Of a stretch of DNA of 64,000 nt, positions 29,655 through 39,224 are shown piece after piece. Position numbers and translations under genes: made by a program. Source of the DNA: Gammaproteobacteria bacterium (GTDB lineage Bacteria > Pseudomonadota > Gammaproteobacteria > Steroidobacterales > Steroidobacteraceae); assembly GCA_025358295.1 (NCBI GenBank), contig JANYJY010000060.1, forward strand, positions 32,916 through 96,915, in the 5' to 3' direction. The notes under the pieces were generated by a model, which was not told the DNA's origin, did not search any database, and saw only the letters and a program-made list of their open reading frames with translations. The first letter of the stretch is position 1; the number at the start of each line of letters is the position of its first letter.

Positions 29655-30053
29655 ATGCTGGGAAGCGCATTTCGAGTGTTGTTCACGCTCTGGGCGGGCA
29701 GCCTTTGGTCGCTGGCGGTATGGGTGGCGCCGACGCTGTTCTATGCGCAAGGCGATCGACACCTGGCCGGAGTGTTGGTCTCCAGACTGTTCAGTATCGA
29801 AACCTATATGGGTCTCGCGGTGGGCCTATTGGCACTGCTGCTCCCCAGCAGAACGAAATTTGTACCCGGTTATGTGGCGGCCGCGCTGCTTGTCGTCAAT
29901 GAGTGGCTGATCAAGCCGGAAATGACGAAGGCCCAAGCCCACGGTACTGCATTAGGGCTGGGGTTCGGACCTTGGCATGGTATCTCGGCCGTCATTTACC
30001 TCTCTGCCTGCGTTGCCGTGCTGGTGTTAGTGTGGAAGGGTAGTCATCGCTAG
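29655..30053 (+). CDS. DUF4149 membrane protein
   Basis: Four-helix membrane protein of 132 residues with hydrophobic stretches at about residues 7-28, 50-65, 70-88 and 108-128. The pattern LWAGSLWSLAVWVAPTLF with a conserved late histidine (GFGPWHGISAVIYL) matches the DUF4149/TMEM205-like family, commonly found after greA. The function is unknown. The ATG at 29655 is used; an in-frame TTG lies two codons earlier. Confidence 0.75.
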   Translation: MLGSAFRVLFTLWAGSLWSLAVWVAPTLFYAQGDRHLAGVLVSRLFSIETYMGLAVGLLALLLPSRTKFVPGYVAAALLVVNEWLIKPEMTKAQAHGTALGLGFGPWHGISAVIYLSACVAVLVLVWKGSHR

Positions 30054-30065
30054 AAGGAATTAGGG

Positions 30066-31730
30066 ATGAACAAGTCAATTCATTTACGCCGATGGGTTGT
30101 GGGCGTGTTGTGCGGGCTGTGCTCGGCAGCCCTCGGCGCGCCGGCGTGGGCCGGCGATGCGGCGGATGCGGCCATGGCCTCTCTGCGGCCCGAAGCCATT
30201 CGCGCGGACATGCGGTTTCTTGCGGATGATCTTCTCGAGGGCCGCGGCACGGGTGCGCATGGTTACGATATCGCGGCGGCATTCGTCGCGAGCCGCTTCG
30301 AAGGGCTCGGTCTACGCCCGGCGGGCGAGCAGGGGACGTATTTTCAAAGTGTGCCGCTGCGTTCCATGCGCGTCGACGAACAGAACTCCTCGATCGGTTG
30401 GCTGCGCGGCGGCAAGGAAGTCGGCCTCAAAATGCGCCAAGACGTCCTGTTCGCGGGAAATCCCGGTGATCCGGACAGCTCGGTCGAAGCGCCGGTGGTG
30501 TTTGTCGGCTATGGAGTGACGGCGCCGGAATTAGGCTATGACGATTACCGGCGCGTGGATGCGAAGGGCAAGATCGTGGCCATGCTGTTCGGTGCGCCGA
30601 ATTTTGCATCGTCTCTGAAGGCGCACTACACCTCCTCGTTGGAAAAGCGGCGCATCGCCGATGCGCACGGCGCAGTGGGCATGATTCTGCTGGATGATCC
30701 GGCACTTGAGAACCTCTACAGCTTCGAGAAGCGGGTAAGAGATCTGGTCATTCCTCAATATCGCTGGCTCGATCCTCAAGGCCGGCCCAGCCACCACTAC
30801 CCGCAACTCAAGGCGTCGGTTTCTTTGAGTCTGGAAGAAACGAAGCGCTTTTTTGACGGCAGCGGCCATACCGCCGAGCAAGTCTACGCCGCGGCCCAGG
30901 CCGGGAAATCCCGCCCCTTCGCCGTACCCCTGCTGGCCCGGGTGCGAACGGTGACGCAATGGCAGGATCTACGCACCAACAATGTGGCTGCAGTGCTCGA
31001 CGGCAGCGACCCCGACTTGAAGGCCGAATTTGTGGTGTACACGGCTCACTTGGATCATCTCGGCGTGAGTACGCCGGTGGCAGGAGATTCGATTTACAAC
31101 GGTGCCTTGGACAATGCCTCGGGCACGGCGGTGGTGCTGCAGATTGCCCATGCCTTCGCCGGCATGCAGCCAAGGCCGCGGCGTTCCATGGTGTTCGTCG
31201 CGGTGGCGGGCGAAGAGGCCGGGCTATTGGGATCGGATTATTTCGCGAGCTATCCCACGGTGCCCGCCGCAGCGATCGCCGCGAATGTGAACATCGATGA
31301 AGTCGCCATGCTCTGGCCGCTGCGCGACATCATCGCCTTCGGCGCCGAACACTCCAGCATCAACGCCGCGGTGGAAAGCGCCGCGCATCGCTTGCACCTG
31401 GTGCAAAGCCCTGATCCCATGCCTGAGCAGGTGGCGTTCATCCGCAGCGATCAGTATTCCTTTGTCCGTCAGGGTATCCCTTCGGTGATGCTGTTTCCGG
31501 GCTTCAAGTCTGACGACCCCGCCATTGTTCCCGAGAAGATATTCGAGAACTGGGAACAAACCCGGTATCACCAACCCCAGGACGACATGCAGCAGCCCGG
31601 GCTCGATTTCGAGGCCGCCGCAAGTTTCGCGAGATTCGCGTTCTTGTGCGGCTACGACCTCGCGCAGGAGACGGCGCGCCCGAGTTGGAACCCGAAGGAT
31701 TTCTTCGGGATCACGTATTCGAAGAAATAG
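30066..31730 (+). CDS. M28 family metallopeptidase, secreted
   Basis: A 554-residue predicted periplasmic aminopeptidase-like protein. A signal peptide (about residues 1-30, ending APAWAGDA) is followed by a region with a PA insert and the M28 domain. Metal and catalytic residues seen: YTAHLDHLG, GALDNASG, the intact GEEAGLLGS pair (base and ligand Glu) and the Asp in NVNIDEV. The last ligand position, usually RSDH, reads RSDQYSF. Relatives with this Gln exist as a subgroup by my recollection, so activity is plausible. AAGGAATTAGGG precedes the ATG. Confidence 0.85.
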   Translation: MNKSIHLRRWVVGVLCGLCSAALGAPAWAGDAADAAMASLRPEAIRADMRFLADDLLEGRGTGAHGYDIAAAFVASRFEGLGLRPAGEQGTYFQSVPLRSMRVDEQNSSIGWLRGGKEVGLKMRQDVLFAGNPGDPDSSVEAPVVFVGYGVTAPELGYDDYRRVDAKGKIVAMLFGAPNFASSLKAHYTSSLEKRRIADAHGAVGMILLDDPALENLYSFEKRVRDLVIPQYRWLDPQGRPSHHYPQLKASVSLSLEETKRFFDGSGHTAEQVYAAAQAGKSRPFAVPLLARVRTVTQWQDLRTNNVAAVLDGSDPDLKAEFVVYTAHLDHLGVSTPVAGDSIYNGALDNASGTAVVLQIAHAFAGMQPRPRRSMVFVAVAGEEAGLLGSDYFASYPTVPAAAIAANVNIDEVAMLWPLRDIIAFGAEHSSINAAVESAAHRLHLVQSPDPMPEQVAFIRSDQYSFVRQGIPSVMLFPGFKSDDPAIVPEKIFENWEQTRYHQPQDDMQQPGLDFEAAASFARFAFLCGYDLAQETARPSWNPKDFFGITYSKK

Positions 31731-31769
31731 CGCCGCGCGTGCCCACGTAGACCTTGCGGTAGGCGGCGG

Positions 31770-32066
31770 TTAATCTGGCAGCAGGATTTTCGGCAGCTCT
31801 TTGCGGCGCCGGTAGAATACCCCGACGTTACCAATACGCTGCACCAGTTCACTGGCGCTGCGGGCCGCCATGTCGTCCAGCGCTGCATCGCGCGCGGTAC
31901 GCTCGCCGACTCGGGCGCTCACTTTGACCAACTCATGATCGGTCAAGGCGCGGTCCAGCTCAGCCACCACGGCATCGGTGAGTCCGGCATTGCCGAGCAT
32001 GACGACGGGATTCAAGGGATGCGCAAGACGGCGCAAGTGTTTCTTCTGTTTTTCAGTAAGTGCCAT
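31770..32066 (-). CDS. yhbY: CRM-domain ribosome assembly protein YhbY
   Basis: RNA-binding protein of 98 residues associated with pre-50S ribosomes. The start MALTEKQKKHLRRLAHPLNPV and the GxxG loop in VVMLGNAGLTDAVV define the CRM domain; the end is VGVFYRRRKELPKILLP. The ATG at 32066 gives exactly the family length. It is divergent from rlmE with 39 bases between starts, a conserved arrangement; it converges on the M28 gene. Confidence 0.95.
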   Translation of the reverse strand: MALTEKQKKHLRRLAHPLNPVVMLGNAGLTDAVVAELDRALTDHELVKVSARVGERTARDAALDDMAARSASELVQRIGNVGVFYRRRKELPKILLPD

Positions 32067-32105
32067 GACCGGATTATAGTCTGTAACCGCAACTGTAAAT
32101 GACCA

Positions 32106-32732
32106 ATGCCCAAGCGTTCTAAGAGCAGCGCCCGTTGGCTCGCCGAGCATGCCAACGATGAGTTCGTCAAGCGCGCGCAGCGCGAAGGCTGGCGTTCGCG
32201 CGCCGTCTTCAAACTGGCCCAGATTCAAGAGACGGAGCGCTTGTTGCGTCCCGGTATACGTTGTGTCGACTTGGGCGCAGCCCCCGGCGGCTGGAGCCAG
32301 TATGCGGCGCGTATCATCGGCGGCAACAGTCGCATCGTGGCGACCGACATTTTGCCCATGGACGCCATCCCGGGCGTCGATTTCGTGCAGGGTGACTTTC
32401 GCGAGCCGGAAATTCTGGAGCAGGTTTTGCAGTGCGTCGGCGCCGACAAGGTTGACCTTGTTTTGTCGGATATGGCCCCCAACATGGCAGGAATAGACTC
32501 AGTTGATCAGCCTCGATCGATGTATTTGGCGGAGTTGGCGCTGGAGTTTGCGGATCGCGTACTAGTCCCGGGAGGCGATTTGCTTTTGAAATTGTTTCAA
32601 GGTGCCGGATTCGACCAGATCATCAGGGACGCCCGACAGCGTTACGGTCGGGTGGTGACCAAAAAGCCTAAGGCTTCGCGAACTCGCAGCTCTGAGATCT
32701 ATCTGTTGGCGCGGCAGTTTGGGATGGTGTAA
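32106..32732 (+). CDS. rlmE: 23S rRNA 2'-O-ribose methyltransferase RlmE (FtsJ)
   Basis: Methylates U2552 of 23S rRNA late in 50S assembly using S-adenosylmethionine. The 208-residue protein has the SAM motif VDLGAAPGGWSQYAA and the catalytic Lys/Asp/Lys/Glu set seen in the RSRAVFKL region, VLSDMAPNMAG, LLLKLFQG and RSSEIYLLA. It lies upstream of ftsH in the conserved rlmE-ftsH order and is divergent from yhbY. Confidence 0.96.
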   Translation: MPKRSKSSARWLAEHANDEFVKRAQREGWRSRAVFKLAQIQETERLLRPGIRCVDLGAAPGGWSQYAARIIGGNSRIVATDILPMDAIPGVDFVQGDFREPEILEQVLQCVGADKVDLVLSDMAPNMAGIDSVDQPRSMYLAELALEFADRVLVPGGDLLLKLFQGAGFDQIIRDARQRYGRVVTKKPKASRTRSSEIYLLARQFGMV

Positions 32733-32789
32733 GTTCGGAACGATCCGCCTGGTATTTATGTCCAATATGTTTGCGGTTGAAGGTGAAAC

Positions 32790-34703
32790 TTGAACGATTT
32801 GACCAAACAAATTCTGCTCTGGGTCGCCTTGGCGGTCATTCTGCTCGCGATTTTCAGCCAATTCGGCATGCGCGCCGGCCCGATCGCAACCATCGACTAT
32901 TCGCAGTTTCTCTCCGAAGTGAAGAGCAACAATGTCGATTCGGTCACGCTCAAGGGCGAGATCATCGAGGGTAAGCGACGTTCCTCGGGCGAGGCTTTCG
33001 TCACCTACAACCCGGAGACCAGCAATACGGCATTGATCGGCCTGCTGAACACCCAGGGCGTCAAATTCCGTGGCGAGCCGCCCAAGCAGCAATCGGTGTT
33101 GCTGCAATTGCTCATCTCAGCCTTTCCGATATTGATTCTCATTGGCTTCTGGGTCTACTTCATGCGCCAGATGCAAGGTGCGTCGGGCGGACGGGGAGCC
33201 ATGTCCTTCGGCAAGAGCCGTGCACGCCTGTTGGGTGAGGATCAGGTGAACATCACCTTTGCGGATGTCGCCGGCGTCGAAGAAGCCAAACAAGAAGTGG
33301 TCGAAATCGTCGACTTCTTGAAAGATCCCGGCAAGTTCCAGAAACTTGGCGGCAAGATCCCGAAAGGTGTGCTCATGGTCGGTTCCCCGGGAACCGGTAA
33401 GACCTTGTTGGCGCGGGCCATTGCCGGCGAGGCTAAGGTGCCGTTTTTCACGATTTCCGGCTCCGACTTTGTGGAGATGTTCGTGGGTGTGGGCGCTTCC
33501 CGGGTCCGCGACATGTTCGAACAGGCGAAAAAACACGCCCCTTGCATCATATTCATCGACGAAATTGACGCCGTCGGCCGGCATCGCGGTGCCGGTCTGG
33601 GTGGCGGCCACGATGAGCGCGAGCAGACCCTGAACCAGCTTTTGGTCGAAATGGATGGGTTCGAAGGCAATGAAGGCATTATTGTCATCGCCGCCACCAA
33701 CCGGCCCGATGTGCTGGATCCGGCCTTGCTGCGGCCGGGCCGCTTCGATCGCCAGGTGGTCGTGCCGTTGCCCGACGTCCGGGGCCGCGAACAGATACTC
33801 AAAGTCCACATGCGCAAGGTGCCGCTCGGCGATAACGTCAAGCCGTCGGTCATCGCACGCGGTACACCAGGGTTCTCCGGCGCGGATCTGGCCAATCTGG
33901 TGAACGAGGCCGCCTTGTTTGCGGCCCGCGGCAACAAGCGTTCGGTCACCATGGAAGAGTTCGAGCGAGCTAAGGACAAGATCATGATGGGCGCCGAGCG
34001 CCGTTCCATGGTCATGACCGAGGAAGAGAAGCGCAATACCGCCTATCACGAGTCCGGCCACGCCATTGTCGGTTTGAGCGTGCCCGAACATGACCCCGTG
34101 TACAAAGTGACCATCATTCCGCGCGGACGTGCGCTGGGCGTCACCATGTTCCTGCCGGAAAGCGATCGCTACAGCACCAGCAAGCGGCAGCTGGAAAGCC
34201 GTATTGCCACGCTCTTCGGCGGCCGGGTCGCCGAGGAATTGGTGTTCGGCGCCGATGCGGTTACCACGGGCGCATCCAATGATATCGAGCGTGCCACAGA
34301 ACTGGCCCGTAACATGGTGACTCGCTGGGGCTTGTCGGACCGATTGGGTCCTCAGACCTATAGCGAAGAGTCGGGCGAGGTGTTTCTGGGTCGAAGCGTC
34401 ACTCAGCACAAGCAAGTGTCGGATGTGACCGCGCACGTGATCGACGAGGAAGTGCGTCGCGTGATCGACAGCAATTATCAGCGGGCCTACAAGATCCTGC
34501 AGTCCAATATGGACAAATTGCAGGCGATGTCCGAGGCGTTGATCAAGTACGAGACCATCGACGAGGAACAGATCAAGGACATCATGGAAGGCCGCGTGCC
34601 GCGTCCACCACGCGATTGGGATGACACGCCGACACCGACTCCGCGAGGACCTTCGGCGGAGAAGCCGGCCGCGCCGTTGGTGAATCCGGCGGGGCAGCAC
34701 TAG
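32790..34703 (+). CDS. ftsH: ATP-dependent zinc metalloprotease FtsH
   Basis: Membrane-anchored AAA protease. The 637-residue protein has two N-terminal membrane segments (about residues 7-25 and 105-125) around a periplasmic loop, the AAA domain with Walker A GSPGTGKT and Walker B IIFIDEID, the second region [16 protein letters not shown], and the protease zinc motif HESGH (usually HEAGH; the zinc ligands are kept). The start is TTG at 32790 with AAGGTG upstream. A large inverted repeat lies between it and folP. Confidence 0.97.
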   Translation: MNDLTKQILLWVALAVILLAIFSQFGMRAGPIATIDYSQFLSEVKSNNVDSVTLKGEIIEGKRRSSGEAFVTYNPETSNTALIGLLNTQGVKFRGEPPKQQSVLLQLLISAFPILILIGFWVYFMRQMQGASGGRGAMSFGKSRARLLGEDQVNITFADVAGVEEAKQEVVEIVDFLKDPGKFQKLGGKIPKGVLMVGSPGTGKTLLARAIAGEAKVPFFTISGSDFVEMFVGVGASRVRDMFEQAKKHAPCIIFIDEIDAVGRHRGAGLGGGHDEREQTLNQLLVEMDGFEGNEGIIVIAATNRPDVLDPALLRPGRFDRQVVVPLPDVRGREQILKVHMRKVPLGDNVKPSVIARGTPGFSGADLANLVNEAALFAARGNKRSVTMEEFERAKDKIMMGAERRSMVMTEEEKRNTAYHESGHAIVGLSVPEHDPVYKVTIIPRGRALGVTMFLPESDRYSTSKRQLESRIATLFGGRVAEELVFGADAVTTGASNDIERATELARNMVTRWGLSDRLGPQTYSEESGEVFLGRSVTQHKQVSDVTAHVIDEEVRRVIDSNYQRAYKILQSNMDKLQAMSEALIKYETIDEEQIKDIMEGRVPRPPRDWDDTPTPTPRGPSAEKPAAPLVNPAGQH

Positions 34704-34718
34704 CAGCAGCATGCCGAG

Positions 34719-34789
34719 GGCGGTTCGGGAAGTTATTCCCGGACCGCCGCAAGTTCATCCAGCTCCGGGAAATGCTTTCCCGAACCGCC
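34719..34789 (+). repeat. Nested inverted repeat between ftsH and folP
   Basis: Outer arms GGCGGTTCGGGAA (34719-34731) and TTCCCGAACCGCC (34777-34789) are a perfect 13-bp inverted repeat; inner arms TTCCCGGA (34736-34743) and TCCGGGAA (34764-34771) pair too. The same bases can instead fold into two adjacent hairpins, the first an 11-bp stem with a GTTA loop. No T tract follows. I saw no second copy in the window. Confidence 0.7.
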
Positions 34790-34848
34790 ACCAGACATCC
34801 AGTTATTCCATAGCAGCAACGGCTGGCTCTCAAAGCACAATAGATTCC

Positions 34849-35685
34849 ATGCAGTGGCGCTGTAGAAATAGAACCATCGACCTGACGCGGCCCATCGTCA
34901 TGGGAATTTTGAATGTCACGCCGGATTCGTTCTCGGACGGCAATCGTTACTCCAGTGTAGATGCGGCGCTCGAGCGAGCTGCGTGCATCGCGGCAGAGGG
35001 CGCGGCCATTATCGATGTGGGCGGCGAATCGACGCGCCCAGGCGCCGCTGCCGTGGAGGAGGCCGTGGAGATCGCGCGAGTCGTGCCCGTCATCGAAGGC
35101 ATCGCTGCGGCGTCGGACATAGCAATCTCCATCGACACCAGCAAGCCGGCCGTGATGGCGGCGGCCATAGCGGCCGGGGCGTGTATCGTCAACGACGTCT
35201 ACGCCTTGCGCGCGCCGGGCGCGAGGCTCCGTGCCGCTGAATCTCAGGTCGGAGTCTGCTTAATGCACATGCAGGGTGAGCCGCGTACCATGCAGGATCG
35301 CCCGCACTATGAAGACGTGGCACGTGAAGTGTGCGAATTTCTGGTGCGAGAGCGGGATGCGTGCGTCGCCGCCGGTGTTGCTCGGGAGGCCATAGCGTTC
35401 GATCCGGGCATTGGATTTGGCAAGGGACTGGAACATAACTTGACGCTGCTGCGGGAGCTGTCGCGCTTTGCCGCTCTCGATGCGCCGCTGCTGGTGGGCG
35501 TATCGCGCAAGAGCTTCATCGGCCGCATCCTCGGGCGCACGGTCGATGAACGCCTGCACGGCGGTTTGGGATTGGCGGCGCTGGCCGTCGGCAACGGCGC
35601 GCGAATCATTCGGACCCATGATGTCGCGGCGACACGAGACGCCATCGGCATGGTCAGCGCAGTACTGCAAGGAACGGATAATTGA
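34849..35685 (+). CDS. folP: Dihydropteroate synthase
   Basis: Joins 4-aminobenzoate to the pterin pyrophosphate in folate synthesis; target of sulfonamides. The 278-residue protein has the two pterin signatures MGILNVTPDSFSDGN and DVGGESTRPGA, later IAFDPGIGFGK, and SRKSFIG. The ATG at 34849 gives the family start; an open frame upstream lies in the repeat region. Its TGA overlaps the glmM TTG start (TTGA). Confidence 0.97.
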   Translation: MQWRCRNRTIDLTRPIVMGILNVTPDSFSDGNRYSSVDAALERAACIAAEGAAIIDVGGESTRPGAAAVEEAVEIARVVPVIEGIAAASDIAISIDTSKPAVMAAAIAAGACIVNDVYALRAPGARLRAAESQVGVCLMHMQGEPRTMQDRPHYEDVAREVCEFLVRERDACVAAGVAREAIAFDPGIGFGKGLEHNLTLLRELSRFAALDAPLLVGVSRKSFIGRILGRTVDERLHGGLGLAALAVGNGARIIRTHDVAATRDAIGMVSAVLQGTDN

Positions 35686-37034
35686 ACAGATATTTCGGCA
35701 CAGACGGCGTGCGTGGCCGTGTCGGACAAGCCCCGATGACCGTGGATTTTGCGCTGCGGCTGGCGAGCGCGGCTGCGCGAGTGCTCGCGCCCGGCGGCGG
35801 CCGCGTGCTGATCGGCAAAGACACACGGGTATCCGGCTACATGTTCGAGTCTGCGCTGGAGGCGGGCTTCGTTGCCGCAGGAGTTGACGTCATGTTGATC
35901 GGTCCGTTGCCGACGCCGGGCATTGCTTACATGACGCAACGTTTGGAATGCAGCTTCGGCGTCGTGATCAGCGCGTCGCACAACGCCTATCAAGACAATG
36001 GGATCAAATTCTTCGATGCCAGCGGCAGCAAGCTGTCGGATGACGCAGAAAAGGAAATCGAGTGCCTGCTTGACCTGCCGGTGGTGACTCAGGAGTCGCA
36101 GCACTTGGGTAAGGCGATTCGTATCGACCGAAGCCGCACGCAGTACCAGCAGTTTTGCGCCTCGACCATCCCGCCGGGCATGGATTTGAAGGGCTTCAAA
36201 ATCGTCATTGATTGCGCCAATGGTGCCGGCTATAAGGTGGCGCCGAGAGTGCTCGCCGACCTGGGTGCCGAAATCGTGCCCATCGGCTGCTCGCCCAATG
36301 GCCGCAACATCAACGACGGTTGCGGTTCGACCGCGCCGGAATTGCTGCAACTCACGGTTCCCGGCGTGCGGGCGCAACTCGGGGTGGCCCTCGACGGGGA
36401 TGGTGACCGACTGGTGATGGTGGATGAGCTGGGTCGCTGTGTGGACGGCGATCAGCTGATATACATCCTCGCCAAGGCTGCGCGGGATCGAGGCCAGCTC
36501 AAAGGCCCTGTGGTGGGCACGGTCATGAGCAATCTTGGGCTGGAACACGGGCTGGCGGCGCTCGGCATCGATTTTCGCCGGGCACAGGTGGGTGACCGTT
36601 ACGTGCTGGCCATGCTCAATGAGGTGGGAGGAACCTTGGGAGGGGAAACCTCGGGTCATATCCTGTGCCTGGACAAGACCACCACCGGCGATGGCTTGAT
36701 TGCCGCGTTGCAAGTGCTCAGCGTGATGAAACAGACCGGCGCGGGTCTCGCCGAACTCAGCGCCGGCATGCGCAAATACCCGCAAGTACTGCTGAATGTG
36801 CGGGTGACCAAGCGCTTCGATCCCTTGCAGGAGCCCTCGGTGGTGAAGGTAGCAACCGAGGTAGAGCGCCGCTTCGAAGGGCGCGGCCGCATCGTGCTGC
36901 GGGCGTCGGGGACCGAGCCTGTGATTCGGGTCATGGTGGAGGGCTACGACGCGAGCCTGGTCAAGCAGGGCGCCCGCGAGATTGCGAGCGTGGTCGAAGC
37001 GGCCGCGGCGACGGCAAAAGACCCGGTCTCTTAA
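35682..37034 (+). CDS. glmM: Phosphoglucosamine mutase
   Basis: Converts glucosamine-6-phosphate to glucosamine-1-phosphate for UDP-GlcNAc synthesis. The 450-residue protein has the phosphoserine loop VISASHNAYQDNGIKFF (about residue 100), the metal loop DGDGDRLVMVDE (about 242), and the phosphate-binding RASGTEPVIRVM near the end. The start TTG at 35682 overlaps the folP stop and has AAGGA upstream, indicating coupled translation. A 7-bp hairpin (37045-37064) follows before tpiA. Confidence 0.97.
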   Translation: MNRYFGTDGVRGRVGQAPMTVDFALRLASAAARVLAPGGGRVLIGKDTRVSGYMFESALEAGFVAAGVDVMLIGPLPTPGIAYMTQRLECSFGVVISASHNAYQDNGIKFFDASGSKLSDDAEKEIECLLDLPVVTQESQHLGKAIRIDRSRTQYQQFCASTIPPGMDLKGFKIVIDCANGAGYKVAPRVLADLGAEIVPIGCSPNGRNINDGCGSTAPELLQLTVPGVRAQLGVALDGDGDRLVMVDELGRCVDGDQLIYILAKAARDRGQLKGPVVGTVMSNLGLEHGLAALGIDFRRAQVGDRYVLAMLNEVGGTLGGETSGHILCLDKTTTGDGLIAALQVLSVMKQTGAGLAELSAGMRKYPQVLLNVRVTKRFDPLQEPSVVKVATEVERRFEGRGRIVLRASGTEPVIRVMVEGYDASLVKQGAREIASVVEAAAATAKDPVS

Positions 37035-37107
37035 GGGCTTGCAGTTAGCCGGCCGCGCGGCTAATCTTCGCCGCCTTTCCCGCTGGGCAAATGCCCGAAG
37101 GTAGCCT

Positions 37108-37869
37108 ATGCGTCGTCAGATGGTCGCGGGTAATTGGAAAATGCACGGTTCTCGGGCTGCCAACCAGGCGCTGCTCGGTGAATTGGAGATGAGTCTCAAG
37201 TCGGACTGGGCGATAGACGTCGTGGTTTTTCCGCCTTATGTCTATTTGAGCGATGCGGTGCGCATGCTGCAGGACGGGCCGATCGCGGTCGGTGCGCAAG
37301 ATGTGTGCGCCGAATCCGGAGGTGCGTTCACCGGGCAGGTCTGCGCCGCCATGCTTAAGGATGTGGGCTGCAGCTACGTGATCGTCGGGCATTCGGAGCG
37401 TCGCCGCTGGTACCACGAAGATGACGCGTTGGTGGCGCGCAAGTTCGCGGCGGCGTTGGCAGCGGATCTGACGCCGGTACTGTGCGTCGGGGAAACCCTG
37501 GAGGAGCGTGAGGCGAAGCAGACCGAAGCGGTGATCGCACGCCAGCTCGATGCGGTCATTGCGACTCACGGGGTGGGAGGTTTTGCGCGGGCCATTCTTG
37601 CCTATGAGCCGGTATGGGCCATTGGGACAGGACGCACGGCCTCGCCGGAGCAGGCGCAGGCGGTGCATGAGTTCCTGCGCAATCGCATTCATGCGCAAGA
37701 TGCTAAGATAGCGCGTCATTTGCGGATCCTATACGGCGGCAGCGTCAAGGCCGGCAACGCTGCGGAGCTATTCTCGATGCCCGACGTGGATGGCGGATTG
37801 GTAGGCGGTGCGTCCTTGAGCGCCGATGAGTTTCAGCAGATTTGCGCGGCCGCGGCCGCTCGCCATTGA
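37108..37869 (+). CDS. tpiA: Triosephosphate isomerase
   Basis: Interconverts dihydroxyacetone phosphate and glyceraldehyde-3-phosphate. The 253-residue protein has GNWKMHG (catalytic Lys), the active-site His in VIVGHSERR, the Glu in AYEPVWAIGTG and the phosphate loop LYGGSVKAGNA. GAAGGTA lies before the ATG. It lies 10 bases upstream of secG, the conserved tpiA-secG-tRNA-Leu order. Confidence 0.98.
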   Translation: MRRQMVAGNWKMHGSRAANQALLGELEMSLKSDWAIDVVVFPPYVYLSDAVRMLQDGPIAVGAQDVCAESGGAFTGQVCAAMLKDVGCSYVIVGHSERRRWYHEDDALVARKFAAALAADLTPVLCVGETLEEREAKQTEAVIARQLDAVIATHGVGGFARAILAYEPVWAIGTGRTASPEQAQAVHEFLRNRIHAQDAKIARHLRILYGGSVKAGNAAELFSMPDVDGGLVGGASLSADEFQQICAAAAARH

Positions 37870-37879
37870 GAGATTTCTT

Positions 37880-38203
37880 ATGTTGCGTGGAATTATTTTG
37901 GGTGTGCATGTATTGCTCGCGCTGATGATTATCGGGCTCGTGCTACTACAAAGGGGCAAGGGCGCGGAAGCGGGGGCCGGCTTCGGCTCCGGCGCATCGG
38001 GTACGGTGTTCGGCGCCCGCGGGACCAGCACCTTGTTTTCAAAGTTGACGGCGGTGTTCGCGGCGATGTTCTTCGCCACCAGCTTGACGCTGGCCTATCT
38101 TGGCGCGCGACCGTCGCCCGAACCGACCAGCGTATTGGAGCGCGCAGCTCAGGCCGCGGCCGTCGCCCAACCGGCGACGCCTGCGACCCCGTTGAAAAAG
38201 TGA
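37880..38203 (+). CDS. secG: Protein-export membrane protein SecG
   Basis: Subunit of the SecYEG translocon. The 107-residue protein has two membrane helices (about residues 2-22 and 52-72), with VLLQRGKGAEAGAGFGSGASGTVFGARGTS between them split by the conserved QRGKG. An Ala/Pro-rich C-terminal tail follows. The ATG at 37880 is selected to match the family start. It ends 5 bases before tRNA-Leu and may be cotranscribed with it. Confidence 0.95.
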   Translation: MLRGIILGVHVLLALMIIGLVLLQRGKGAEAGAGFGSGASGTVFGARGTSTLFSKLTAVFAAMFFATSLTLAYLGARPSPEPTSVLERAAQAAAVAQPATPATPLKK

Positions 38204-38208
38204 TTAAA

Positions 38209-38293
38209 GCCGACGTGGCGAAATTGGTAGACGCGCTAGTTTGAGGGGCTAGTGGGGCAACCTGTGCCGGTTCGAGTCCGGCCGTCGGCACCA
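38209..38293 (+). tRNA. tRNA-Leu (GAG anticodon)
   Basis: An 85-nt class II tRNA with acceptor stem GCCGACG/CGTCGGC, discriminator A and encoded CCA. The anticodon stem CTAGT/GCTAG encloses the loop TTGAGGG, giving GAG; the long variable arm and T-arm GGTTCGAGTCC follow. It lies between secG and nuoA, a common location. Confidence 0.95.
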
Positions 38294-38382
38294 TCACTTT
38301 TATGTTCGTGTTGCAATCCTTTACGCAACGCAACACGGTTGCGCCTGATACAATTATGGTCAATTGACGTGATCGGACGCTG

Positions 38383-38742
38383 ATGATGCTGCGACAGTAT
38401 TTGCCGATATTGATTTTTATGGGTTTAGCCAGTGTCCTGGGGCTCGCGTTATTCACCATCGGCTGGATCTTGGGTCCACGTCGGCCGGACGCGGAGAAGC
38501 TGTCCCCCTACGAATGCGGTTTTGAGGCGTTCGAGGACTCGCGGATGCGCTTCGACGTTCGCTACTACTTGGTCGCCATCATTTTCATTGTTTTCGACCT
38601 CGAAATAGCGTTCTTCTTTCCCTGGGCCGTCTCTCTTAAACTCACCGGCTTGTTCGGCTTGCTGTCGATGTTGGTATTCGCATTGGTTCTGGTCGTCGCC
38701 CTCGTCTACGACTATAAGAAAGGGGCGCTGGAATGGGATTAG
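38383..38742 (+). CDS. nuoA: NADH-quinone oxidoreductase subunit A
   Basis: Membrane subunit of complex I next to the quinone site. The 119-residue protein has three membrane helices (about residues 8-30, 60-82, 88-110) and the conserved loop [22 protein letters not shown] split over two stretches. Two adjacent ATGs start the gene; the first is used. It begins the 14-gene nuo operon and overlaps nuoB by 10 bases. Confidence 0.96.
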   Translation: MMLRQYLPILIFMGLASVLGLALFTIGWILGPRRPDAEKLSPYECGFEAFEDSRMRFDVRYYLVAIIFIVFDLEIAFFFPWAVSLKLTGLFGLLSMLVFALVLVVALVYDYKKGALEWD

Positions 38743-39224
38743 AGGCCGTATCCGCCGACACCAATGCCGTGCGCGGTTTCGAAGTGACCACCGTCGATAA
38801 GCTCATTAATTGGGCTCGCACCGGCTCGCTATGGCCGATGACCTTTGGGTTGGCCTGCTGCGCGGTGGAAATGATGCACGCCGGCGCGGCGCGCTACGAT
38901 CTGGACCGCTTCGGTGTGGTGTTTCGCCCCAGCCCCCGGCAATCGGATGTGATGATCGTTGCGGGCACCTTGGTGAACAAGATGGCACCCGCGTTGCGCA
39001 AGGTGTACGACCAAATGGCCGAGCCCCGTTGGGTGATTTCCATGGGCTCCTGCGCCAATGGCGGCGGCTACTACCATTACTCCTATGCCGTCGTGCGCGG
39101 CTGCGATCGGATCGTACCCGTCGATGTGTATGTGCCGGGATGCCCGCCGACCGCCGAGGCGCTGCTCTACGGCATCATTCAATTGCAGAACAAGATCAAG
39201 CGCAATAAGGCGATTATCCGATGA
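38733..39224 (+). CDS. nuoB: NADH-quinone oxidoreductase subunit B
   Basis: Peripheral subunit holding the N2 [4Fe-4S] cluster that reduces quinone. The 163-residue protein has the tandem cysteines in LACCAVEMM and the other two ligands in [11 protein letters not shown] and [15 protein letters not shown]. It overlaps nuoA by 10 bases and nuoC by 4 (ATGA). Confidence 0.97.
   Translation: MGLEAVSADTNAVRGFEVTTVDKLINWARTGSLWPMTFGLACCAVEMMHAGAARYDLDRFGVVFRPSPRQSDVMIVAGTLVNKMAPALRKVYDQMAEPRWVISMGSCANGGGYYHYSYAVVRGCDRIVPVDVYVPGCPPTAEALLYGIIQLQNKIKRNKAIIR

Noticed and set aside
33117..34712. 531-codon open frame opposite ftsH
   Set aside because: Shadow of ftsH, no start signal or family features.
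35307..36785. 492-codon open frame opposite folP-glmM
   Set aside because: Crosses two secure genes on the other strand and has no protein-like motifs.
37045..37064. 7-bp hairpin after glmM
   Set aside because: No T run follows, so it is not called a terminator.
38307..38345. Inverted GTGTTGC/GCAACAC between tRNA-Leu and nuoA
   Set aside because: No T tract and no clear promoter elements; too little support to call a terminator or operator.
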